From the NCBI GenBank assembly GCA_017416145.1, contig JAFQDD010000031.1:1-33361 (forward strand): a stretch of 33,361 nt of DNA. The letters run 5' to 3'. This document shows positions 27,642-33,361 of this stretch, in pieces. A model generated the notes under the pieces. It was not told the origin of the DNA and ran no database searches. It saw nothing but the letters and a program-made list of their open reading frames with translations. Position numbers and translations under genes: made by a program. Each line of letters begins with the position of its first letter. Positions within the stretch are counted from its first letter, which is position 1. Origin of the DNA: Spirochaetaceae bacterium. GTDB taxonomy: Bacteria; Spirochaetota; Spirochaetia; Treponematales; Treponemataceae.

Positions 27642-27699
27642 TTAAATCGGTGCTACCTAGTCGAACAAAAATCTTTGTTGCCTCATAATCAATTTTCAT
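27636..27699 (-). pseudogene. IS66 TnpB, N-terminal fragment
   Basis: The minus-strand ATG at 27699 begins MKIDYEATKIFVRLGSTDLRNS, the standard N-terminus of the IS66 accessory protein TnpB. Homology stops at the joint with the tnpC piece after ~22 codons. Confidence 0.75.
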
Positions 27700-27830
27700 T
27701 CTTGCACCAATATTGTTATTATGATTTCGTAAAAGCAAAACTAAAACACTAAGCTTATTCAAAATATCCTTTTCTTTTTCTTTTTTTATTGATAGAATAC
27801 TTATGTAATCTAAGTTTTTTTTGGGGAATT

Positions 27831-29090
27831 ATGATTAAGTTAAAAATAAAAAACTTTGGTCCGATTATCAATGGTTATGAGAATCTTCGAACCGATGATT
27901 TTTTTGATGTTTCTAAATGCTCTGTTTTTATTGGAGAACAAGGAACTGGAAAAAGTACTATAGCAAAACTTATTTCAACTTTATTATGGTTAGAAAAAGA
28001 TATAATTCAAAAGCGAAGGGATTTTTCTCAGTTCAAAACTGAGGATTTTATCAAGTTATGCAAAAATCAAAAAATTAATGGGTACTTTAAAACAGAAACT
28101 TATCTTTGTTACCAAAGTTATATTTTTGATTTTGAATATAAAGAATCCAAATTTTCAATTACTCAAAAAAATGATTTATCTAAATACAATGGAAAGAAAG
28201 TAATGTATATTCCTTCTGAGAGAAATTTAATTTCTGCTTTAGAAGATGTAGATGAAATCAGTGGACTTCCATATACCTTACAATCAACTTATGAAGAATT
28301 CATAAAAGCAAGTAAAAAACTTGGCGAAAAAAAGAAAAAACTTCCCTTAAATGGATTTGAATATTCTTATAATAAAGCAATAAATACTGGTTTCATTGAA
28401 GATATAAATAATAATTCTATTGTAAAACTTTCTGCTTCTTCTAGTGGACTACAATCTTTTGCCCCACTCTTTTTAATTTCTGATTATTTATCTAAAAGTG
28501 TTACTGAAGATTTTTTTGATAAAATAGCAAATTTTAGTTCTAAAGAAAAAGAATATGCCAAAGAATTAATTAAATCACATTTTCCTGAATTATTTGAGGA
28601 TAAGGCAGAACAAGTTTTAGAAAAGTTTGAAAGAGCAATTTCGGTTGGTTTGAATTCTGATTTTACAGAATCAGAAAAAACAATTTTAATGTCACATCTT
28701 AGTTCGATATTGAATATATGTTTTGCAAATATTGTTGAAGAACCTGAACAAAATTTATATCCATCTTCTCAAATTGAAGTTACAAAGTTTTTGATTTCGT
28801 GTCTGAATGAAAATGTTAGAAATTCGTTACTAATTACAACACACTCTCCTTTTGTTTTGAGTACATTAAACAATTTGCTTTATGCTTCAAAAATTGATTC
28901 TAAGCAAATTGAAAATCAATATAAAATTGATGCAAAGTTTTGTTCTGCTTTTTTAGTTCAAAATGGGAACATAATCGATATTTTTGACAGAGAAAATCAA
29001 ATGATAGATACAACAGTAATTAATGACTGTGCAACTTTGTTGAATCAGCAATTTGATGATTTATATAATGAAGAGGTTGAAAATGCCTAG
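27831..29090 (+). CDS. AAA-family ATPase (AAA15/OLD-like, SMC-type head)
   Basis: This 419-residue ATPase has Walker A GEQGTGKS at 35-42, a YIPSERNLISAL segment near 125, an LSASSSGLQSFAPL signature-like motif near 205, Walker B/D-loop NIVEEPEQNLYP near 302 and the TTHSPFVL histidine motif near 336. This arrangement is typical of the ATPases in overcoming-lysogenization and abortive-infection systems. I chose ATG 27831 (MIKLKIKNFGPI is the family N-terminus, with GGGG upstream). An in-frame start at 27789 would add 14 unrelated residues. The stop overlaps the start of the small nuclease-like gene by 8 bp, and the pair lies directly beside an IS66 scar. The defence role is inferred. Confidence 0.85.
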   Translation: MIKLKIKNFGPIINGYENLRTDDFFDVSKCSVFIGEQGTGKSTIAKLISTLLWLEKDIIQKRRDFSQFKTEDFIKLCKNQKINGYFKTETYLCYQSYIFDFEYKESKFSITQKNDLSKYNGKKVMYIPSERNLISALEDVDEISGLPYTLQSTYEEFIKASKKLGEKKKKLPLNGFEYSYNKAINTGFIEDINNNSIVKLSASSSGLQSFAPLFLISDYLSKSVTEDFFDKIANFSSKEKEYAKELIKSHFPELFEDKAEQVLEKFERAISVGLNSDFTESEKTILMSHLSSILNICFANIVEEPEQNLYPSSQIEVTKFLISCLNENVRNSLLITTHSPFVLSTLNNLLYASKIDSKQIENQYKIDAKFCSAFLVQNGNIIDIFDRENQMIDTTVINDCATLLNQQFDDLYNEEVENA

Positions 29091-29541
29091 TGATAATTTT
29101 GTTCCTAAACTTCTTCAAAAATCAATAATTTCAGGACCTGATTCTAGAAAACTTTTTGTTTTAGAAGAAAAAGGAAAAAAATGGATTGGAAAAAATATAA
29201 ATAAGAAAAATGGTGCTACTTTTCAAATTGATAAAGATTTTATGAAAGATGTTGAAACAAAAAAATGTGATAAAGGTTTGTTTTTAGAAAATGGAGATGT
29301 TTATCTTGTTGAATTAAAGGGCGTAGATTTTAACACTGCATGTAAACAATTAATATTAACCTTAGATTATTGCAAAGAAAATCTTGGTAAATATAATTAT
29401 TTTTGTAGAGTTGTTGGAAAAGAAATTCCAAAAAAAGAATTATATTCAACTTCATACAGATTATTAAAATCAATGTTACCAAAAGATAAAATAAAAAAAT
29501 ACTTCGATGCAAAAAGCAATGTTTTAGAGGAAATTGTATAA
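29083..29541 (+). CDS. Small PD-(D/E)XK nuclease-like protein
   Basis: This 152-residue protein follows the ATPase gene with an 8-bp overlap and AGAGG before its ATG 29083. The core K-C-D-K-G-L-F-L (Asp63), then VYLVELKGVDF (Glu77, Lys79) and a following K-Q-L (Gln89) reproduces the spacing of PD-(D/E)XK and Holliday-resolvase-like nucleases, though Asp63 and E-x-K are all that supports catalysis. There is no signal peptide or membrane segment. Small proteins with a C-D...E-L-K-G pattern are widespread as hypothetical proteins. It is the probable effector of the ATPase pair. Confidence 0.75.
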   Translation: MPSDNFVPKLLQKSIISGPDSRKLFVLEEKGKKWIGKNINKKNGATFQIDKDFMKDVETKKCDKGLFLENGDVYLVELKGVDFNTACKQLILTLDYCKENLGKYNYFCRVVGKEIPKKELYSTSYRLLKSMLPKDKIKKYFDAKSNVLEEIV

Positions 29542-29558
29542 ATACTTGGAGTTGTTAA

Positions 29559-29630
29559 GGAAAAAACAAGACTACAGAGAAAATTGTTCAAAAACATTTG
29601 GAAGTTTATGAAAATGCTAAAATAAATTAA
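29559..29630 (+). pseudogene. Possible tail fragment of a lost gene
   Basis: After a stop at 29556 a short frame reads KTTEKIVQKHLEVYENAKIN to TAA 29628-29630. The amphipathic pattern resembles the last helix of a GT4-type glycosyltransferase and recalls the relic at 21480-21597. At 24 codons it is suggestive only. Confidence 0.25.
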
Positions 29631-29639
29631 CTAAGCAAT

Positions 29640-31391
29640 TTATAATTCGTATTTTACTCCAACTGAAATATTGCAATTATGTCGATGAATTGAAGAACTA
29701 TCCTTGTTTCCCAAATTTAATGGATTTCTTTCATCTTGACAAACAAATTTTCCATATAAATTTAGGTCATCTGTAAAATAATAATTTCCAGAAATTCCAA
29801 AATCTAACATAGCACGAATATTTCTTTCTGCAAATCCTTTGGTTTCAGGGTTATCTTTTGGATATGTTTTTGAATCAATAAACATTGTATAATCTAAGTC
29901 AGGATTTCTACGTTGAATAAAAAAATCTACACTTCCCTTTTTATGATATAATCGAAATCCAAGATACTGACTATTTCCCCCTGTGCCTATTCCAGCTCCG
30001 AGCCATTGTCCTTTGTTTGTGTATCCTTGTGTTACTTTGTGATGAGCATAAAATGTTGTATACCAAGCTATAAGTCTATCATAATCTGCTGAGGTTTCCA
30101 AGAAAGTTAATTCTATAAGCATTTGCAATTTTAGATTATGAGGTAAATCAAAAGCCTTTTGTGTTCCAAATGTCCAAGCCTGAGTGTGAAATGGATAACG
30201 TATAATAAAATCCATAGAAGGACTAAAATCATTTCGAGCCCATTCAAGATATACTTCAAAATCAGATTTAGGAAGTAAGTAATTTAGTGTAAAAGAAAAA
30301 CGTTGATCACTTGCATCTGCTCCCCCTGATGTTCCAATGCTTGGTACAAATATTTCAAATAAGGTATACTTACTAATATTATTCCATTTACTTATCATAG
30401 TGCGATTTAGTCCAACTGATAAACCATCAAAAATCCCCGGTAAAGACCAACCTATAGCAAGTCCAGAAATTAGGTTATGATCATTCGTATCATCACTATC
30501 AAAAAAATCAGATTCGGAAAGTTTTCCCCACCAACCTCGTAATTCTAAATCACCACAATACCAATCAAGCCAAGGCAAAATAATTTTTTGACGGCGTAAC
30601 CCTATATCAATTTTTGGATAAGATGCAGCATTATTTGAATGAATAATTGGATTTAATTTTGCAGGTCCTAGCCAAATTGCTTGAGTTCCAAATCCTAGTG
30701 TAAGATTATTCCACGTATATCTAACTTCGGTATCTCCAAGGTCAAATGTAAAAAATGCTTCATTTCCAAATCTTTGTGGAGTATCGATATATGTAACACC
30801 ATAATATCCATATTCAGATGCATAATCTTTGTATATAGAATCGCCGATGATATTTCCATCTTTATCATATATATACGGAGAATAGGCAGGAGTAATATAA
30901 TCAAACTTAAGATTTTGGCTAAAACTTAATTGAGGCTTGAAAGTAAACTCAAATCCATAGCCTTCTAGTCGAATTCCTGTTGTAAAACTTGTGTTGTAGC
31001 CCTTTCCTTGCCATAATGCTCCATCATTTTGTCCATACGGCGCTGCTGTATTATATGAATTGTACCATTCTAATGGATATAATCGCAAAAAAATTCCTTG
31101 TTTTATGCCTTTTGTATAAAAGTTTTCTGTTGGTTGTTGGGCTTCAAAAAGTGTAAAAGTTATTCCTAAATTATTATTTTCCCAAATATGGCCATTTAGA
31201 TTTTCGAGATTCCATTGACTATCAGATAAAGTTCTATAATTTATTGTTGGTCGTTCAACAAAACCTTGTAATGCAAGAAAATCATAATAATTTTCTTCTG
31301 ATGAATTTAGTGCTTCTTGTGAAAATGATAATTGAAAGATAAAAAATGAAAGAAAAAAGATTGCTGAAAAAAATTTGTTTGATAATCTCAT
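29640..31391 (-). CDS. wzi: Capsule assembly Wzi-family outer-membrane protein
   Basis: This 583-residue protein has a signal peptide (FFSAIFFLSFFIFQLSFS, cleaved around residue 25). A long series of amphipathic beta-strands rich in Tyr, Trp and Asn follows, ending in an aromatic/hydrophobic strand (VGVKYEL), as outer-membrane barrels do. GFGTQAIWLGPAKLNPI near 230 is the most recognisable Wzi segment. In Escherichia coli, Wzi anchors group 1 capsule to the cell surface. Here it would serve the polysaccharide exported by Wzm/Wzt, although it sits apart from the main operons. Its promoter is directly before the ATG and no ribosome site is visible. Confidence 0.85.
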   Translation of the reverse strand: MRLSNKFFSAIFFLSFFIFQLSFSQEALNSSEENYYDFLALQGFVERPTINYRTLSDSQWNLENLNGHIWENNNLGITFTLFEAQQPTENFYTKGIKQGIFLRLYPLEWYNSYNTAAPYGQNDGALWQGKGYNTSFTTGIRLEGYGFEFTFKPQLSFSQNLKFDYITPAYSPYIYDKDGNIIGDSIYKDYASEYGYYGVTYIDTPQRFGNEAFFTFDLGDTEVRYTWNNLTLGFGTQAIWLGPAKLNPIIHSNNAASYPKIDIGLRRQKIILPWLDWYCGDLELRGWWGKLSESDFFDSDDTNDHNLISGLAIGWSLPGIFDGLSVGLNRTMISKWNNISKYTLFEIFVPSIGTSGGADASDQRFSFTLNYLLPKSDFEVYLEWARNDFSPSMDFIIRYPFHTQAWTFGTQKAFDLPHNLKLQMLIELTFLETSADYDRLIAWYTTFYAHHKVTQGYTNKGQWLGAGIGTGGNSQYLGFRLYHKKGSVDFFIQRRNPDLDYTMFIDSKTYPKDNPETKGFAERNIRAMLDFGISGNYYFTDDLNLYGKFVCQDERNPLNLGNKDSSSIHRHNCNISVGVKYEL

Positions 31392-31397
31392 ATTAAA

Positions 31398-31426
31398 AGA
31401 TTAAAGAATTATTAGAAAAATGTAAA
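31398..31426 (-). promoter_or_regulatory. wzi promoter
   Basis: On the minus strand TTTACA (31426-31421), a 17-bp spacer and TAATCT (31403-31398), six bases before the ATG at 31391. Another candidate leaderless start. Confidence 0.55.
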
Positions 31427-31479
31427 GAGATACTTAGGAGTCCAAAATTATGTTTTATGTATATGTTCACCTTTAGATG

Positions 31480-31505
31480 TAGTTAGTTTTCTGAAAGACT
31501 AACTA
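31480..31505 (-). terminator. Hairpin at the 3' end of the RloA-like ATPase gene
   Basis: TAGTTAGT (31480-31487) pairs with ACTAACTA (31498-31505), with further TTTC/GAAA pairing inside. It overlaps the stop codon of the minus-strand ATPase gene. There is no good T-run on the minus strand, so termination is uncertain. Confidence 0.4.
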
Positions 31506-32714
31506 AACATTCCAAACATCTTTTGGGACTTTGCAATATTTACTTTCAAGGTACTTTTTTTGTACGTTTTCATCTTTACGACAAGGTAAGGTTGAAAGTG
31601 AAAAAAGTTTTGTGCGATGAAAATCTGGGTTTATATCTGTAAAATAAATTTGGTCTCTGCGGAAAAGGTTTAAATCCAGCATTTCTACGTTATGGGTTGC
31701 ACAAATAATTTGAGCTTTGCTTCCCTTTCCTCTTATAAATCGTGTGATAAGTTGTCGAATAATAAGGGGATGTAGATGGCTTTCTATTTCATCACAGACA
31801 AAAGTTTTATCTTTTTGAAAAATATCCATTATTGGGCACATTAATCTAATTAATTTTTGAGTTCCCATAGATTCTTCGGCTATATCAAGGGAAAAACCTT
31901 TGTATATAGTTTTTACAGTAGTAAATATTGTTGGTTGATTTAGTACCATTGCCCTTATTGCAGGTGGCATATCCTTTGGTAATTCCTGAGAGGTCAAAAC
32001 ACGTCTTTCGCTTTTTGTCTTTATATCTTGAATATCACTGCCTGTATCTTTCATAAATTTTAGAAACATATCTTTTATGATCTTGTCATGTTCCATTTTA
32101 TTTGCAGAATATTCTAGCCAATTGTTATTATCATTCATTAAAATAACAAGACCTTCTTTATAAAATAAAAAAGCATTTAATATTTCTTCATAATTTAAGT
32201 TATTTGCAATTAGGCTTAATAAAAGTTTATTTTGTACAAGCTTTTCTTTGCATAAAGTTTCAATACGACTAAATTTTTCATTTACCTTTGCCTTATTTCC
32301 ATCTCGATTGAAAATAACAGTAATTCTTCCATTTGGATAGTAAGACAAAGTTTCTTTTAGGATATGCGTATCATTATAACTAAAAGAATATTCATAACGA
32401 ATTTTTTTCCACACAAAAGTCATTGAATATCCAGTAGGTTTTTCTTGCCATAGACGATGGGGAATTCTAATTAACATATCGCCAGGTTGTAGTAGATGAC
32501 TAGAAATCACCATATTTTTCATCATACCCATAGCTGTAAGGATACTTGTTTTTCCTGTGGCATTAGAACCATAAATTGCACAGGCAGCGTTTATTCTATC
32601 ATTTTCAAAATTTATAAGATTTGCTTCAAATGTATCATCATTTTTAGCTCTTAAATCAAGTTTAACCTCTTCTCTGATACTCCGAACATTTGAACATGAA
32701 AATTCTAAAAGCAT
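31503..32714 (-). CDS. RloA-like AAA ATPase (AAA_21 type), solitary
   Basis: This 403-residue ATPase opens LLEFSCSNVRSIREEVKLDL, the family N-terminus. Walker A GSNATGKTS lies at 49-57, an E-S-M-G-T-Q-K-L signature-like motif near 275, Walker B TFVCDEIESHLHP near 303 and CATHNVEMLDL near 340. Relatives (RloA, AbiL-type) are phage-defence or restriction-linked ATPases, often paired with RloB. No RloB-like gene follows; the next gene downstream is wzi. I chose ATG 32714 with AGGCGG six bases upstream. A longer frame to 32762 only translates the tandem-repeat array. The array lies immediately before the gene and may control it. Confidence 0.85.
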   Translation of the reverse strand: MLLEFSCSNVRSIREEVKLDLRAKNDDTFEANLINFENDRINAACAIYGSNATGKTSILTAMGMMKNMVISSHLLQPGDMLIRIPHRLWQEKPTGYSMTFVWKKIRYEYSFSYNDTHILKETLSYYPNGRITVIFNRDGNKAKVNEKFSRIETLCKEKLVQNKLLLSLIANNLNYEEILNAFLFYKEGLVILMNDNNNWLEYSANKMEHDKIIKDMFLKFMKDTGSDIQDIKTKSERRVLTSQELPKDMPPAIRAMVLNQPTIFTTVKTIYKGFSLDIAEESMGTQKLIRLMCPIMDIFQKDKTFVCDEIESHLHPLIIRQLITRFIRGKGSKAQIICATHNVEMLDLNLFRRDQIYFTDINPDFHRTKLFSLSTLPCRKDENVQKKYLESKYCKVPKDVWNV

Positions 32715-32733
32715 ATCTATCCGCCTTTTTTTA

Positions 32734-32871
32734 TAACACCCCGTTATATTGGTTAATAACACCCTGTTACATTAGTTAGTAACACCCCGTTACATTAGTT
32801 AGTAACACCCCGTTACATTAGTTAGTAACACCCTATTACATTAGTTAAACACAGTCTGTTATAAATGTCAA
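32734..32871. repeat. 23-bp tandem repeat array with internal dyads
   Basis: Five units start at 32734, 32757, 32780, 32803 and 32826, each exactly 23 bp, plus a decayed sixth from ~32849. Every unit holds GTAAC-N5-GTTAC or a close variant (core ACCCC). In the unit nearest the gene both arms change together to ATAAC...GTTAT, so the symmetry is kept. The array starts 20 bp upstream of the ATPase ATG. It resembles an operator or iteron array. Confidence 0.9.
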
Positions 32872-32960
32872 TAAAATCTTATTAAATACAAATATAATTA
32901 TAATATTTGAGAAAATCTACAAAATTTATCGGTTAAAATCAGAAAATTCTTTAATTTATA

Positions 32961-32989
32961 TTGACAAAGTTTATTTTATAGGATAACCT
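32961..32989 (+). promoter_or_regulatory. Candidate promoter
   Basis: TTGACA (32961-32966), a 17-bp spacer and TAACCT (32984-32989). The -35 is perfect and the -10 weak. It points to the unassigned stretch at 33001-33266. Confidence 0.4.
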
Positions 32990-33017
32990 AAGTATAGAGA
33001 GTTAGAGGGCAAAAAAA

Positions 33018-33266
33018 ATGCCCCTTACGAAAACAAGATATTACCAGTACCTTGCTTTCGAGGAGCACTCTATTGTTTGATACATCTGTGATAGACATAT
33101 CAATTCGGATAAAATATTATATCATAGATCTACCGTATGTGTCAAAGGAATTCTTTTCCCTAAAAAATATTGGGAAGTCAGCAAAGCGTTACGGTCTTTT
33201 GTTGGCAAAGGAAATTATTACGGAATTATCCCCTCACACGCAAATAAAATAATCAAAATTTTTTAA
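33018..33266 (+). pseudogene. Unassigned, probably degenerate reading frame
   Basis: From ATG 33018 a frame reads MPLTKTRYYQYLAFEEHSIV, meets TGA at 33078-33080, then continues (PKKYWEVSKALRSFVGKGNYYG) to TAA 33264-33266. An overlapping frame is open from about 32998 to 33252 without a good start. I recognise neither. The stretch is richer in G+C than its surroundings and has a protein-like composition, so a decayed gene or IS fragment is likely. GGGCA/TGCCC (33007-33011/33019-33023) forms a hairpin over the first ATG. Confidence 0.3.
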
Positions 33267-33286
33267 CAAATTTTTTCAAAAACCTC

Positions 33287-33315
33287 TTGACTAATAATAT
33301 ATAACGTTGTATATT
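33287..33315 (+). promoter_or_regulatory. Promoter with embedded palindromic operator
   Basis: TTGACT (33287-33292), a 17-bp spacer and TATATT (33310-33315). The 20 bp from 33296 to 33315 (AATATATAACGTTGTATATT) are a near-perfect palindrome with 18 of 20 symmetric positions. They fill the spacer and the -10 box, as in a repressor-controlled or self-regulated gene. Confidence 0.75.
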
Positions 33316-33339
33316 ATATTTATCAGATGGAGGTTGCTT

Positions 33340-33361
33340 ATGAAGAAAAAACATAAGGGAC
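33340..33361 (+). CDS. Start of a gene truncated by the window end
   Basis: ATG 33340 is preceded by GGAGG at good spacing and the promoter at 33287-33315. Only MKKKHKG is visible, so no function can be given. The palindromic promoter would suit an autoregulated toxin-antitoxin or regulator operon, which is inference only. Confidence 0.6.

Larger units (their letters stand above)
27266..27699 (-). mobile_element. IS66-family scar with internal deletion
   Basis: The right-end repeat lies at 27266-27284 (GTCTCCGTCAATTTTAGCC), related to the end at 122-141. It is followed on the minus strand by the 3' part of tnpC (27291-27641) joined directly to the 5' part of tnpB (27699 down to ~27636). The middle of the element and a recognisable left end are missing. 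Confidence 0.8.

Noticed and set aside
3-27699. Two IS66 right ends facing inward, as a possible 27-kb composite transposon
   Set aside because: The two transposase tails are only moderately similar, one element is internally deleted, and the enclosed DNA includes core genes such as ppdK. Independent insertions explain it better.
32715-32762. N-terminal extension of the RloA-like ATPase
   Set aside because: The added 16 residues are translation of the tandem-repeat edge. The family N-terminus and a good ribosome site both point to 32714.
32734-32871. CRISPR array
   Set aside because: The units are contiguous with no unique spacers, and no cas genes are visible.
33078-33080. In-frame TGA as a selenocysteine codon
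   Set aside because: The frame has no recognisable selenoprotein motif and an overlapping frame is equally open. Decay is simpler.

Overview
The window is AT-rich, Gram-negative-type chromosomal DNA, most consistent with a spirochaete of the Treponema type. That placement is an inference. It rests on low G+C, AT-biased codon use, a Wzi-like outer-membrane protein together with a Wzm/Wzt polysaccharide exporter, pyruvate phosphate dikinase, and an Rpn-type nuclease with the tail common in treponemes. No rRNA, tRNA or CRISPR array was seen.

Layout. (1) 1-141 is the 3' end of an IS66-family transposase gene and the right terminal repeat of that element. (2) 334-1215 encodes a secreted YARHG-domain protein. 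(3) 1450-5783 is a two-gene DUF262 module resembling GmrSD restriction, bracketed by a ~95-bp direct repeat that carries a terminator and a promoter. (4) 5947-8592 is ppdK. It is divergent from capA (8684) and a DEAH-box helicase gene (9792), and the two promoters interlock. (5) 12351-27213 is a surface-polysaccharide region. It holds manC, wzm, a glycogen-debranching-type glucosidase, gmd, an Rpn nuclease, wzt, several glycosyltransferases, and an rmlA/rmlB/fdtA/fdtB set for a dTDP-3-amino-3,6-dideoxyhexose. Relics of two further glycosyltransferase genes lie at 21135-21597. (6) 27215-27699 is an IS66 scar that cuts off a gene after rmlB and carries an internal tnpB-tnpC deletion. (7) 27831-29541 is an overlapping pair encoding an AAA ATPase and a small PD-(D/E)XK-like protein, a candidate defence system. 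(8) 29640-31391 is a wzi-like gene. (9) 31503-32714 is a solitary RloA-like ATPase gene preceded by a 23-bp tandem dyad array. (10) The window ends at a strong promoter with an embedded palindrome and the first codons of a new gene.

How the genes fit together. ManC makes GDP-mannose and Gmd converts it to GDP-4-keto-6-deoxymannose. RmlA, RmlB, FdtA and FdtB make a dTDP-3-amino sugar. The glycosyltransferases would assemble these into a glycan, Wzm/Wzt would export it, and Wzi may anchor it at the surface. Reductases for the GDP branch and an N-acetyltransferase for the dTDP branch are not visible here.

Two observations span the window. Several first-in-operon genes (capA, manC, wzt, a glycosyltransferase gene, wzi and probably the debranching enzyme) have a -10 box only 6-10 nt before the ATG and no Shine-Dalgarno sequence, which suggests leaderless mRNAs. 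Three ATPase- or nuclease-based defence-like modules occur within 33 kb, two of them beside repeats or IS scars.
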